This document shows positions 10,090-19,910 of a stretch of DNA of 64,000 bases, in pieces. Source of the stretch: Nitrosomonas sp. HPC101 (GTDB lineage Bacteria > Pseudomonadota > Gammaproteobacteria > Burkholderiales > Nitrosomonadaceae). The notes under the pieces were generated by a model that had not been told where the DNA came from, searched no databases, and was given only the letters and a program-made list of their open reading frames with translations. The position numbers and the translations under genes were made by a program. The stretch's first letter is position 1; each line of letters opens with the position of its first letter. The DNA lies in the NCBI RefSeq assembly GCF_009833125.1, contig NZ_QRCC01000001.1:344020-408019 (forward strand), in the 5' to 3' direction.

Positions 10090-11406
10090 TCACTCAGCTA
10101 TATTTTCAGCATACAGCACTCGATCGCCAGGAAACCATATCCTGAAAGTACTTCCCTCTCCAGGTTGGCTGGTAACTTCCATACTTGCCTGATGGCGATT
10201 CAGAACATGTTTGACGATAGCAAGTCCCAGGCCGGTACCACCGGTTTCGCGGGAACGGCCACGATCCACCCGGTAAAAGCGTTCTGTCAACCGGGGAATA
10301 TGATTCGGCTCGATACCAATGCCACTGTCCTGAACGTAAAACAGTCCTTTTCCATTTTCCACCGTCCAGCCCAAGGAAATCACTCCATTGTCAGGGGTGT
10401 ATCGAACAGCATTGCTAATGAGGTTCTCAAATGCACTGCGTAGTTCATCTTGATTGCCAAACAGCATGGCATGACTGGCGAGATCAAGAGAAATAATATG
10501 GCGACCGGCGCTCAATGATTGAGCTTCCTGATAAAGTCCCTGCAACAGCTGAACAATATTCACCTTTTCCTCAGTCAGATTATTTCCAGCATTTTCCAGC
10601 TGGGACAGTGTCAGCAAATCCTCTACCAAACGGCGCATACGGGTGGTCTGATCAAACATCAGTCGCAGCGCATTTTTTTCCATGTCACCAGATATCTTGT
10701 TTTCCTCCAGCAGTGTTTCAAGGAATCCCCCGATTACTGTCAAAGGCGTACGCAATTCATGCGATACATTTGCGACAAAATCGCGCCGCATGATTTCAAG
10801 TTTCTCAAAACGTGTTATATCCCGGCTGATCAGCAATTTTTCACTATCGCCATAAGGCACAATTTGAATAGAAAGCAGCATATCGCGGAAGCGTGTCTGT
10901 TTGAGCAAAAAGGGCTTGCTGAAATCTCCAGCGTCAAGGTAGGCTACAAATCGTACCTGGCGCACCATGCGAGTTACATGCTGGCCGACATCCATCCCAA
11001 GATCGAGACCCAGGTGCAGCTCAGCAGACGAATTACACCATTCGATCTGATCCTTATCACCCAGGATGACAATCCCCTCCGGCAAAACAGAAGTTGCACG
11101 CTGCAATCGCTCCAGGGAAATGTTCAGACCCAGACGCTCCTTGTCTCGACGCCTGACGAAACGCGCTAATCTGGCAAAAACGACCCCCCATAAGCCAGAT
11201 CGATCGGGCACCGTCGAATAGGAATAATCCGAGTAGCGCAGCCATTGATCCAGACAATGCAACGTATAAAGATGGTAAATGACAATCCCGAGCAGAATAA
11301 CACCGTACAAACCCAGCACAATTGCTGTATCAAATACTATTCCCAGCAGTGCAACAATAACAGTCAACCATACAATGGGGACAAGGCTTAGCCAGAAGGT
11401 GTTCAC
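10090..11406 (-). CDS. phoR: PhoR-type sensor histidine kinase
   Basis: This membrane histidine kinase most likely senses phosphate status and phosphorylates PhoB. The 438-residue protein has two N-terminal membrane segments close together (residues about 5-45) with almost no periplasmic loop, typical of PhoR. A PAS domain follows (VLPEGIVILGDKDQIEWCN), then the HisKA box with the phosphorylated His at about residue 216 (NVSHELRTPLTVIGGF), then the HATPase with N (ENLISNAVRYTPDNG), G1 (DSGIGI), F and G2 (GTGLGLAIVKH) boxes. No phoB lies next to it in the window, which is unusual. Confidence 0.88.
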   Translation of the reverse strand: MNTFWLSLVPIVWLTVIVALLGIVFDTAIVLGLYGVILLGIVIYHLYTLHCLDQWLRYSDYSYSTVPDRSGLWGVVFARLARFVRRRDKERLGLNISLERLQRATSVLPEGIVILGDKDQIEWCNSSAELHLGLDLGMDVGQHVTRMVRQVRFVAYLDAGDFSKPFLLKQTRFRDMLLSIQIVPYGDSEKLLISRDITRFEKLEIMRRDFVANVSHELRTPLTVIGGFLETLLEENKISGDMEKNALRLMFDQTTRMRRLVEDLLTLSQLENAGNNLTEEKVNIVQLLQGLYQEAQSLSAGRHIISLDLASHAMLFGNQDELRSAFENLISNAVRYTPDNGVISLGWTVENGKGLFYVQDSGIGIEPNHIPRLTERFYRVDRGRSRETGGTGLGLAIVKHVLNRHQASMEVTSQPGEGSTFRIWFPGDRVLYAENIAE

Positions 11407-11501
11407 GTAATCATGAGCAGTGATGGGATCGATTTTCCGATTCAGCTACGGCAGCATTGGCTTTCCCAGTCCCGCCTCTCGTTCAGAATAATGTCCGGAT
11501 T

Positions 11502-12506
11502 TTATAAAGATGAGAAGAAATTCACAATACGCCGTGGCAGCCAGTCCAGTCTTCCTGGAAACACGCCATGCATAAAGCCAACATGGCCTCCCTGCTGTGG
11601 AAACTCCAGTGAAACAAAGGAGGAAACTTCGGATGCCCGCGGCAATACACTTTCAGGTAAAAAAGGATCATTGCGCGCATTGATTAACATCGTAGGTACA
11701 CGAATAGATTCAAGCCACGGTTTGCTGCTGGATCGACGCCAGTAATCGTTCGTATCGCGAAAACCATGCAGCGGTGCCGTAACCAGATTATCAAACTCAT
11801 ACAATGAACGGCAGGCAGCAACCGCCTTCGCATTCAGCAAGCCTGGAAACTGTTTGTTTTTTCTCAGCGCCTTGCGTTTAAGCGTAACAAGAAAATGACG
11901 AGTATAGACCCGGTTAAAACCGGAATCGAGCACCTTGCCAGCTATTGCCAGATCAAGAGGAACTGAAACTGCAACAGCACCTGAAATCAATCTGGCTGAC
12001 TGAGTACCCTGCTCGCCCAACCATTTCAACAACGCATTGCCACCGAGCGAAATACCCACAACGTAACAGGCCGCTTGCTGTTCTTTGCACGAATTATTCT
12101 GCTGCGCCATATATCGCAGCATGCGATCTATTTCCTGCGAATCACCAGCATGATAAGCACGAGGCAGCCGATTGGGAGATCCGGAACAGCCACGAAAATG
12201 AATAACAGCTCCGCGCCAACGCAACATCTGCAAGAAATGCATGATATTCAGGGCATAATGGCTTTGTGAACTCCCCTCCAAACCATGAAACAGAATTACC
12301 AGTGGCTGATCCGGCTCACCCTCCAGCCAGTCAATATCAACAAAATCTCCGTCATCCATCTCCCAGCGCTCGCGCCGGTAACGAATTTCTGGATTCAGGT
12401 TAACGAAATACGGAAAAATAGTCTGTGCATTTCCTCCGGGTAGCCATCTGGGCGCACGATAAAACAAGGGTAACCGGGATCCGGGCAAAGAAAAAGGAGT
12501 AGTCAT
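11502..12506 (-). CDS. YheT-type alpha/beta hydrolase
   Basis: The 334-residue protein belongs to the YheT (COG0429) alpha/beta-hydrolase group of predicted esterases; its substrate is unknown. Visible motifs are the family N-terminus (WLPGGNAQTIFPYF), ILFHGLEGSSQSHY around the oxyanion hole, HFRGCSGSPNRLPRAYHAGD, and the nucleophile elbow GISLGGNALLKWLGE with the catalytic Ser. The catalytic Asp is likely in NARNDPFLP, and the His in GGHVGFM. The ATG at 12506 (MTTPFSLPG) is preferred over an upstream TTG, because it begins at the family start. Confidence 0.87.
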   Translation of the reverse strand: MTTPFSLPGSRLPLFYRAPRWLPGGNAQTIFPYFVNLNPEIRYRRERWEMDDGDFVDIDWLEGEPDQPLVILFHGLEGSSQSHYALNIMHFLQMLRWRGAVIHFRGCSGSPNRLPRAYHAGDSQEIDRMLRYMAQQNNSCKEQQAACYVVGISLGGNALLKWLGEQGTQSARLISGAVAVSVPLDLAIAGKVLDSGFNRVYTRHFLVTLKRKALRKNKQFPGLLNAKAVAACRSLYEFDNLVTAPLHGFRDTNDYWRRSSSKPWLESIRVPTMLINARNDPFLPESVLPRASEVSSFVSLEFPQQGGHVGFMHGVFPGRLDWLPRRIVNFFSSL

Positions 12507-12555
12507 ACAAATAATATCAAGCCTTCCAAACAGGCAAATACAGTAAATCAAGCCA

Positions 12556-13677
12556 TCACAGAATAACCAGGTTATCTCGGTGGATCAGTTCATACTCACC
12601 TACATAGCCCAGTATCGTTTCTATCCGACTGGTAGGCTGGCGCATGATTTTGCGTGATTCACGGGCACCGTAATTGATCAGGCCACGGGCAATTTCACGA
12701 CCATCGGCATTCAGACAGGATACAGCCTCACCTCGCTCGAAATTCCCTCTCACCTCCACCACACCAATAGGCAACAGGCTTTTACCCCCTGACAGCAATG
12801 CCCGACTGGCACCATCATCCAACACCACACTGCCTCGTACCTGAAGTTGATCAGCCAGCCACAACTTGCGTGCGACCTTCACCGGAACATCGGCCAGCAG
12901 ACTGGTTCCGATTGTCTCCCCATTGGCCAGGCGAACCAGTACATTATCCACTCTGCCTGATGCAATCACGGTATGCGCTCCGCTACGGGCTGCACGTCTA
13001 GCCGCCATCACCTTGCTTTGCATGCCACCACGCCCGATGCTGCTGCCGGCCCCACCAGCCATAGCACCAATATGTGGATCACTGACACTGATTTCAGAAA
13101 TCATCTTCGCATCAGCATACTTGCGTGGATCATTTGTAAACAGACCTTCCTGATCGGTCAGAATAACCAGCACCTCAGCCACCACCAGATTGGCAACCAA
13201 TGCCGCCAGATTATCATTGTCACCAAACCGGATTTCATCCGAAACCACCGTGTCATTCTCATTGATCACCGGAACGATATCCAGATTCAACAATGTGAGA
13301 ATCGTCGAACGGGCATTCAGATAGCGTTTACGACTCGATAAATCATCATGCGTCAACAGAATCTGAGCAGTCAGTAATTGATATTCACTGAAACAATCTG
13401 CATAAGCTCGGGCAAGATCCATCTGACCTACCGCCGCTGCCGCCTGCAGCTCGTAAAGTGCAACAGGACGTGTTTCCCAGCCCAAGCGCTGCATACCTTC
13501 AGCTACCGCGCCAGATGAAACCAGCACAACCTCTTTGCCCATTTGCTTGAGGCGAGAGATCTGTCTGGCCCAACCGCCAAGCACCTGCCGATCAAGACCG
13601 TTTCCTTCATTTGTCACCAGGCTACTGCCAACCTTTACAACAATCCGGTGCGCAGATTGCAGAATTGATAACGTCAT
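12556..13677 (-). CDS. proB: Glutamate 5-kinase
   Basis: ProB phosphorylates glutamate, the first and feedback-inhibited step of proline synthesis. The 373-residue protein has the amino-acid-kinase domain ([12 protein letters not shown] at the start, [33 protein letters not shown], and GRGGMQSKV) and a C-terminal PUA domain (about residues 275-360). It follows obg by five bases, and the hydrolase gene is close downstream, so obg-proB-yheT may be co-transcribed. Confidence 0.96.
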   Translation of the reverse strand: MTLSILQSAHRIVVKVGSSLVTNEGNGLDRQVLGGWARQISRLKQMGKEVVLVSSGAVAEGMQRLGWETRPVALYELQAAAAVGQMDLARAYADCFSEYQLLTAQILLTHDDLSSRKRYLNARSTILTLLNLDIVPVINENDTVVSDEIRFGDNDNLAALVANLVVAEVLVILTDQEGLFTNDPRKYADAKMISEISVSDPHIGAMAGGAGSSIGRGGMQSKVMAARRAARSGAHTVIASGRVDNVLVRLANGETIGTSLLADVPVKVARKLWLADQLQVRGSVVLDDGASRALLSGGKSLLPIGVVEVRGNFERGEAVSCLNADGREIARGLINYGARESRKIMRQPTSRIETILGYVGEYELIHRDNLVIL

Positions 13678-13682
13678 AAAAA

Positions 13683-14729
<1,047 letters not shown>

Positions 14730-14782
14730 CTACTCTGATTGCAGACAGAAAAATTTATCCTGGCAGGAAGCTACAACCAAAG

Positions 14783-14811
14783 CAAAAAGCCCCATTCAAG
14801 CAATGGGGCTC
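14783..14811 (-). terminator. Rho-independent terminator after rpmA
   Basis: A nine-base stem AGCCCCATT paired with AATGGGGCT, with a five-base loop, is followed on the minus strand by TTTTTG. It lies just after the rpmA stop and before obgE. Confidence 0.85.
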
Positions 14812-14845
14812 TTCTTCGGCTTATTCGATCCGACGGGTCAGATGA

Positions 14846-15103
14846 TTAGGAGGGAATAACTGCAACTGTCCTCCGGTTAAATCGACCTTTGACGGCAAAA
14901 ACAATTTTTCCATCCACCTTAGCAAACAGCGTGTGATCACGCCCGATGCCTACGTTATCACCCGGATGAAACTGGGTACCGCGCTGACGTACGATAATTC
15001 CACCTGCCCTGATTACCTCACCACCATAACGCTTCACACCTAATCGCTTGGAATGAGAATCACGCCCGTTTCTGGAGCTTCCGCCCGCTTTTTTATGTGC
15101 CAT
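14846..15103 (-). CDS. rpmA: Ribosomal protein L27
   Basis: L27 is a component of the large ribosomal subunit near the peptidyl-transferase centre. The 85-residue product starts [16 protein letters not shown], with the flexible tail, followed by [18 protein letters not shown] and [20 protein letters not shown], all diagnostic. It is twelve bases downstream of rplU and is followed by a strong terminator. Confidence 0.98.
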   Translation of the reverse strand: MAHKKAGGSSRNGRDSHSKRLGVKRYGGEVIRAGGIIVRQRGTQFHPGDNVGIGRDHTLFAKVDGKIVFAVKGRFNRRTVAVIPS

Positions 15104-15115
15104 GAACCAATCTCC

Positions 15116-15427
15116 TTATGCAGAAATACCGGTTATCTGAATTTCAGTGTAATTCTGACGGTGCCCCTGTTGCTTCCGGTAGTGTTTACGACGGCGCATT
15201 TTGAATATACGTATCTTGTCGTGCCGCCCGTGGCTGATTACTGTTGCACTGACCTGTGCCTGATCGAGCAGCGGGGTCCCCGTAGAAATAACTTCTCCAT
15301 CCGCAACCATCAGAATCTGGTCCAGCTGAATAGCACTCCCTACTTCCGCAGGAAGTGTTTCCACTTTCAATTTATTGCCGACCTGAACCCGATACTGTTT
15401 GCCACCTGTCTTGATTACTGCGTACAT
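15116..15427 (-). CDS. rplU: Ribosomal protein L21
   Basis: L21 is a large-subunit protein that binds 23S rRNA. The product is 103 residues from the ATG at 15427 ([14 protein letters not shown]), the same length as in E. coli. A second in-frame ATG lies two codons upstream, but the GGGAG ribosome site abuts it and is six bases from the 15427 ATG, so the latter decides the start. The [19 protein letters not shown] region is conserved. It heads the rplU-rpmA pair. Confidence 0.97.
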   Translation of the reverse strand: MYAVIKTGGKQYRVQVGNKLKVETLPAEVGSAIQLDQILMVADGEVISTGTPLLDQAQVSATVISHGRHDKIRIFKMRRRKHYRKQQGHRQNYTEIQITGISA

Positions 15428-15457
15428 ATCCATCTCCCGTCCTTCCTAGAACCGCGC

Positions 15458-15487
15458 ATTATAATAACATCCGCGAATTTTGTGTAA
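15458..15487 (-). promoter_or_regulatory. Probable sigma-70 promoter for rplU-rpmA
   Basis: On the minus strand a consensus TATAAT (-10) sits at 15463-15458, with a weaker TTACAC 18 bases upstream at 15487-15482. It is about 30 bases before the L21 start codon. Confidence 0.5.
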
Positions 15488-15538
15488 TAAATTCAATCAC
15501 GCGCCGGCATACATCACTCAAAAATCAACACACCTTAA

Positions 15539-15665
15539 GGAATCTCTGATTAAATCCCACATGGACACACTGTGTTTTGCAGATAGAGTGCAAAGGATTG
15601 CGGAAAAAATCATGCGTTCACTATGTCGCACTTTTTGCGATCATAACGATTCCGCTGCAATATTT
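15539..15665. repeat. MITE-like repeat, right end missing
   Basis: The left end GGAATCTCTGATTAA matches the inverted ends of the repeat at 18843-19010. The interior also matches that repeat read on its opposite strand (TTTGCAGAT, GCAAAGGATTGCGG, TATGTCGCACTTTTTGCGA, TCATAACGATTC). After about 15655 the match stops, so the right end is lost. It lies in the gap between rplU and gshA and includes no gene. Confidence 0.65.
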
Positions 15666-15721
15666 CCCTGACACCTGCCTCCCAGGCACACTTTTCAACC
15701 TGCTGATAAAGTGCATTTCTT

Positions 15722-15768
15722 GCCCCTGTCACAGACAGGGGCTGACCACTCAAGTGCAGTGCTATAAT
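15722..15768 (+). promoter_or_regulatory. Palindrome and -10 box upstream of gshA
   Basis: A perfect nine-base inverted repeat, GCCCCTGTC and GACAGGGGC around ACA, occupies 15722-15742. A consensus TATAAT follows at 15763-15768, about 30 bases before gshA. The palindrome overlaps the place where the -35 element should be, so it could be an operator. It could also be a hairpin ending upstream transcription; no T-tract follows. Confidence 0.45.
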
Positions 15769-15800
15769 CAGTCGGTTTATTTCCAAGCAACAGATACCTC

Positions 15801-17111
15801 ATGCCGATACCCCATCTCACCAACACACTGAATGCACCCACCCTCGATCTGGAGAAACGTATTCTGGCTGCCAAGCCGACGATTGAACACTGGTTACGCA
15901 AGCAATGGCAACATCACTCTATCCCTTTTTATTGCTCGGTAGACCTGCGCAACAGTGGCTTCAAGCTGGCACCAGTTGATACCAACCTGTTTCCCGGTGG
16001 ATTCAATAATCTTAATCCAACTTTCATCCCACTATGTATTCAGGCAATGATGAACGCTGTCGAAAAAATCTGCCCGGATGCACACAATGTCCTGCTCATT
16101 CCAGAAAATCACACCCGTAATATTTTCTACCTGCAGAATATCGCCACGCTGCAATCCATCATGCAGCAAGCCGGTATGAATATCCGTATCGGCTCATTAT
16201 TGCCAGGGATTGATCGCCCTGTGTCCGTACCGCTGCCTGGTGGCGAGCCTTTGTTACTGGAGCCGGTACAGCGCAAGAAAAACAAGCTGTTTATCCAGGA
16301 TTTTGACCCATGCGCCATTCTTCTGAATAACGATCTATCCGGTGGGGTACCTGAAATCCTGCAAAATCTGGATCAGATTATTATCCCACCTCTCCACGCA
16401 GGCTGGGCCACTCGTCGAAAATCCTGGCATTTCAGCGCCTATGATAATGTGGCCCAAGACTTTGCAGAACTAATCGATATCGATCCCTGGCTTATCAACC
16501 CTTACTTTACCTCTTGTGGAAAAGTTGATTTTCAGGAAAAAGAGGGATTGGACTGTGTCGCTGCAGCTGTAGATGAAATTCTGAGCCAGATCAGAGAAAA
16601 ATATGCACAATATGGCATCAATGAAAAGCCGTTTGTCATTATCAAGGCCGATTCGGGTACTTACGGCATGGGAATCATGAGTATTAAAGACGGCGCTGAA
16701 GTCTACAAACTCAACCGCAAACAGCGCAACAAAATGACGACAATCAAGGAAGGGCTCGTTGTAAAAAACGTACTGGTGCAGGAAGGCGTGCATACATTTG
16801 AAAGTATCCACCAGGCCGTAGCTGAACCTGTCATTTACATGATCGATCACCATGTAGTGGGAGGATTCTATCGGGTTCATGCCAACCGGGGAGTTGATGA
16901 AAACCTGAATGCACCAGGCATGCATTTTGTGCCGCTGGCATTTGATACCACTTGCATGCAGACCACCGACCCTACTGCCCGGCCAGATGCCGCTCCCAAC
17001 CGTTTTTATACCTATGGTGTCATCGCCAGGCTGGCACTGCTTGCCTCCGCTATCGAACTGGAACGATATATTCACCTTCCCTCACCCGCACTGGCAGTGG
17101 CTGAAACCTGA
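15801..17111 (+). CDS. gshA: Glutamate-cysteine ligase (proteobacterial GshA type)
   Basis: This enzyme makes gamma-glutamylcysteine, the first step of glutathione synthesis. The 436-residue protein matches the ATP-grasp-related GshA form known from Acidithiobacillus, Nitrosomonas and relatives, rather than the E. coli form. Recognisable stretches are PFYCSVDLRNSGFKLAPVDT, NLFPGGFNNLNP, LLIPENHTRN, KADSGTYGMGIMS and the C-terminal GVIARLALLASAIELE. No good ribosome site precedes the ATG. The stop overlaps the start of gshB (TGATG), so the pair is translationally coupled. Confidence 0.93.
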   Translation: MPIPHLTNTLNAPTLDLEKRILAAKPTIEHWLRKQWQHHSIPFYCSVDLRNSGFKLAPVDTNLFPGGFNNLNPTFIPLCIQAMMNAVEKICPDAHNVLLIPENHTRNIFYLQNIATLQSIMQQAGMNIRIGSLLPGIDRPVSVPLPGGEPLLLEPVQRKKNKLFIQDFDPCAILLNNDLSGGVPEILQNLDQIIIPPLHAGWATRRKSWHFSAYDNVAQDFAELIDIDPWLINPYFTSCGKVDFQEKEGLDCVAAAVDEILSQIREKYAQYGINEKPFVIIKADSGTYGMGIMSIKDGAEVYKLNRKQRNKMTTIKEGLVVKNVLVQEGVHTFESIHQAVAEPVIYMIDHHVVGGFYRVHANRGVDENLNAPGMHFVPLAFDTTCMQTTDPTARPDAAPNRFYTYGVIARLALLASAIELERYIHLPSPALAVAET

Positions 17112-18085
17112 TGAAACTGGCTTTTATTCTGGATCCGCTCGACAGCATCAAAATTGGCAAGGATTCAAGCTATGCCATGATGCGTGAAGCGGCGCGCCGT
17201 CATCACCAGCTGTATACTTTGCAGCAAAATAACCTGGCCTGGAAAAACCATCAGGTAATCGGTTTTGCGCGATCACTGACACTGATCGATTCACCAGACA
17301 ATCCTTACCGTTGGTATAAAGAAGGCGCTGTGGAAGAAATTCCACTGACTAAATTTGATGCTGTACTCATGCGCAAGGATCCGCCCTTCGATACCGAATA
17401 TATCTACAGTACCTATCTGCTTGAACTGGCCGAACATCAGGGCGCTTATGTTGTGAACAGTCCGCGAGGCATTCGAGATCACAATGAAAAACTGGCAATC
17501 ACAGAATTTCCGGAATTTATACCACCTTCATTGGTAACCAGCCAGGAGCAGCTGATTCTCCAGTTTCTCGCCGAACACGAGGATATTATCCTGAAACCAC
17601 TGGATGGCATGGGGGGTGCCGGTATTTTTCGCATGCAGAATACCGATCATAACATCGGCGTTATCATTGAAACGTTAACGCGTTACGGTACTCGCACCAT
17701 CATGGCGCAACGCTTTCTGTCTGAAATCCAGGAAGGAGACAAGCGCATATTACTGATTGCCGGGAAACCTGTCGATTATGCGCTCGCGCGCATCCCAAAA
17801 CCAGGAGAAACACGCGGCAACCTGGCAGCCGGTGGTATCGGCAAAGTACAGCCGCTGTCAGCACGTGACAAAGAAATTTCCGGGAAACTCGGACCAATCC
17901 TCTATGCTCGCGGTCTGATGCTGATAGGACTGGATGTTATTGGCAACCATCTAACTGAAATAAATGTCACCAGCCCAACCGGTATGCAGGAAATTTCTGA
18001 GCAGACAGGAATAAATGTTGCAGGATTAATGATCGACGCGCTGGAAAAAATATCCATTGAAGCTCGAATAAATAAAAAGGCCTGA
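17111..18085 (+). CDS. gshB: Glutathione synthetase
   Basis: GshB adds glycine to gamma-glutamylcysteine with ATP, completing glutathione synthesis. The 324-residue ATP-grasp protein shows MKLAFILDPLDSIKIGKDSS, MRKDPPFDTEYIYSTYLLE, DIILKPLDGMGGAGIFR (ATP-binding lysine and glycine-rich loop), GDKRILLIAGKPVDYALARI and GLDVIGNHLTEINVTSPTG (metal-binding). It overlaps gshA by one base and ends inside a strong terminator hairpin. Confidence 0.97.
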   Translation: MKLAFILDPLDSIKIGKDSSYAMMREAARRHHQLYTLQQNNLAWKNHQVIGFARSLTLIDSPDNPYRWYKEGAVEEIPLTKFDAVLMRKDPPFDTEYIYSTYLLELAEHQGAYVVNSPRGIRDHNEKLAITEFPEFIPPSLVTSQEQLILQFLAEHEDIILKPLDGMGGAGIFRMQNTDHNIGVIIETLTRYGTRTIMAQRFLSEIQEGDKRILLIAGKPVDYALARIPKPGETRGNLAAGGIGKVQPLSARDKEISGKLGPILYARGLMLIGLDVIGNHLTEINVTSPTGMQEISEQTGINVAGLMIDALEKISIEARINKKA

Positions 18086-18100
18086 TCAATCAGGCCTTTT
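18075..18100. terminator. Bidirectional terminator after gshB
   Basis: A perfect 11-base stem AAAAGGCCTGA paired with TCAGGCCTTTT around a four-base loop contains the gshB stop codon. A-rich and T-rich flanks make it work in both directions, for gshB and for the convergent gene at 18120. Confidence 0.9.
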
Positions 18101-18119
18101 CCTAAGCAAACAGAATGGA

Positions 18120-18395
18120 TTAATAACCGCCCTGCCAAGCGTCACCCGATTCTTCCCTTGCTTTCTGGACAAGCGCTACGACATCGCCACATTTTACTCT
18201 AACGACTTTTCCATTCTCAACTTCAGTATGGCTTTTTACAACATCGGTCGGTTTTTTATCCTTGCAAGCCAGGTAGCTCAATAAATCCTTGGCACTGATT
18301 GGTGCCAGGGAAGATTCCAGGTTACCACTTGCAAACGTTGCTGTGGAACCCAGTACAAAAACAGAAACGAAAGCTGCGACGATCACCTTGTTCAT
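18120..18395 (-). CDS. Small secreted protein, HdeA-like by layout
   Basis: The 91-residue product has a signal peptide (residues 1-23, ending TATFAS) and a mature part with two cysteines (LSYLACKDKKP and VVRVKCGDVV), spaced as if to form one disulfide. Size, signal and Cys spacing resemble HdeA/HdeB acid-stress chaperones, but the sequence match is weak, so I leave the symbol blank. The ATG at 18395 is chosen because GAGGAG lies five bases upstream; a GTG two codons earlier is in frame. It converges on gshB. Confidence 0.65.
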   Translation of the reverse strand: MNKVIVAAFVSVFVLGSTATFASGNLESSLAPISAKDLLSYLACKDKKPTDVVKSHTEVENGKVVRVKCGDVVALVQKAREESGDAWQGGY

Positions 18396-18503
18396 TTGCA
18401 CTCCTCTTCAAATTTCCTAAAACAAAATTTCTTACCTGATAACTTTTCTTTCAGGCCCTCCCGTAATCTGCTCCCCGAATTATCAGTACAGATCACCATT
18501 TTA

Positions 18504-18643
18504 GGAACCTCTGTAAAACCATCTGCGTTGCCATTTTTGCGTTAAAAGCCGGCTTAAAATGCTCATTTATTACGCATAAACTCCGCTTCCTCACCGACTT
18601 TTGCCGTGAACTGACTACCTCGCTAATGTTTTTCAGAGGTTCC
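18504..18643. mobile_element. MITE-like element with intact inverted ends
   Basis: The element begins GGAACCTCTG and ends CAGAGGTTCC, a perfect ten-base terminal inverted repeat, and is flanked by TTA on both sides, consistent with a three-base target duplication. It is about 140 bases long and non-coding. Degenerate relatives occur at 2625-2757 and 9735-9847. Three-base TNA-type duplications are known from some IS5-family elements, so a non-autonomous derivative of such an IS is a reasonable guess. Confidence 0.7.
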
Positions 18644-18842
18644 TTAATCCTCTCGTCAGTCATGGTTAATACAAACCGGCTACATTCTATCAAGTAATTC
18701 ATTCATGTTGCATCTAAAAAACGAATGGTTTATTACTTTCCCTGCCTACCGCAACAAAAAACACAGCCATCAACTTACTATTCCTTATTCTGGGATACGA
18801 TGCAAAGCAACCCCTTTCATTTTGGTATGCTGTCCTATATAA

Positions 18843-19010
18843 GAAACCTCTGATCAAGCCCTCCATGAATCGCATTGCAAGCAGAATTGTTATGATCGCA
18901 AAAAGCACGACATAGCGAGCGCATAATTTTCCCGCATCCTTTGCGCACTGGTTTTGCATTCCATCCGCAAAGTACAATGCGCAGCCACGCTGAATTTAAT
19001 CAGAAGTTCC
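18843..19010. mobile_element. Second MITE-like element, different interior
   Basis: The ends GAAACCTCTGATCAAG and TTAATCAGAAGTTCC are imperfect inverted repeats of the same GGAACYTCTGATYAA consensus as the neighbouring element. The 168-base interior is different, but is shared with 15539-15665 in opposite orientation. The flanks (TAA left, TTA right) do not give a clean duplication. A 60-80 residue open frame crosses it but starts outside and is not conserved between copies. Confidence 0.65.
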
Positions 19011-19068
19011 TTAAGACACACCGGCTTTATTTAAAGCCCGAACCTTCTCCATGCTGATAAATTAACAA

Positions 19069-19539
19069 ATGAAACACAATATTCATCGCCCACGCACACT
19101 GATTCTTCCACCTGCACCCTACGCTGCAGCCATACTTGCCGGTTGGTGGATGGATCGCAATATTCGAGCACTTCACTGGGGATGGAATACAACAACCCAG
19201 CCATTCGGCTGGCTGTGTATATTTTTAGGGCTGCTGTTGCTCACATGGACAGCCATTACTCTCTGGTATCATCGAACCACTGTTAATCCCTACAAAGCCG
19301 CCTCCAACTTGTGCACCACCGGGCCATTCCATTACAGTCGTAATCCAATTTATCTCGGTGACTGGTTGATTTTCATCGGTGCATCAATATTGCTGTCAAC
19401 CTGGTGGCCACTGCTCTTTACGCCACTGATCTGGGCAATATTACGCTACGGCGTTATTCGCCATGAAGAAGCACATCTTGAAGCCAGATTCGGAGATGCC
19501 TACCTGGATTACAAAACCAGAGTACGACGCTGGCTTTAA
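19069..19539 (+). CDS. ICMT/PEMT-like membrane methyltransferase
   Basis: The 156-residue integral membrane protein belongs to the isoprenylcysteine carboxyl methyltransferase-like group. About four membrane segments are predicted. The SAM-binding C-terminal half has the diagnostic TTGPFHYSRNPIYLGDWLIF, the acidic pair RHEEAHLEARFGDAYLDY and the final VRRWL. Bacterial members methylate small lipids or unknown acceptors; the substrate is not known here. It stands alone between MITE repeats and the flagellar remnant. Confidence 0.8.
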   Translation: MKHNIHRPRTLILPPAPYAAAILAGWWMDRNIRALHWGWNTTTQPFGWLCIFLGLLLLTWTAITLWYHRTTVNPYKAASNLCTTGPFHYSRNPIYLGDWLIFIGASILLSTWWPLLFTPLIWAILRYGVIRHEEAHLEARFGDAYLDYKTRVRRWL

Positions 19540-19910
19540 CAGGCCGTTAGAACCACCCTCTAAACACACACTCACCTCGACAAATTACATACTTCTCCAG
19601 CTTATTGCTACACAATCATCTGCTTTTCCTTTCCTTTCCCATAACAAATCTCTGCTCATCGCGAACGTAAACGGCACGAGACAATCTAGAAAGAGTATCA
19701 ACAGAATGTGTAAAGTCACTTTTGCTCCTGCCGTTATGGTGTCTCAGTATCAACCACAACGGTTGATACTCTTGTGGAGAAGGGGCAGTGTGCTCAGACA
19801 ACAGCACAAGGCACAATCATTCAGGATTGCCGCATAGCTACGCAGCTAGAGGATGCGAAAACGGTAAGAAAATTGACGAATCAACTCAAATCAAACCAAG
19901 GATATAAGCC
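19540..19910. other. Intergenic region upstream of the fliD remnant
   Basis: No convincing gene is visible. The word GTATCAAC occurs three times: direct at 19694, direct at 19747, and inverted at 19762-19769. The last two form a perfect ten-base inverted repeat with a five-base loop (19746-19770). No T-tract follows, so this looks more like binding sites than a terminator. The fliD ribosome site AAGGAT lies at 19899. Confidence 0.4.

Larger units (their letters stand above)
18396..19068. other. Gene-free region holding two MITE-like repeats
   Basis: About 670 bases lie between the 18120 gene and the methyltransferase. Two repeats with shared end sequences occupy 18504-18643 and 18843-19010 and are listed separately. 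The open frame at 18714-18977 is largely internal to the second repeat and not a gene. Nothing else is visible. Confidence 0.6.

Noticed and set aside
18714..18977. 87-residue minus-strand frame in the MITE-like region
   Set aside because: It is mostly the interior of a repeat whose other copy (15539-15665) does not keep the frame, so it is not a gene.
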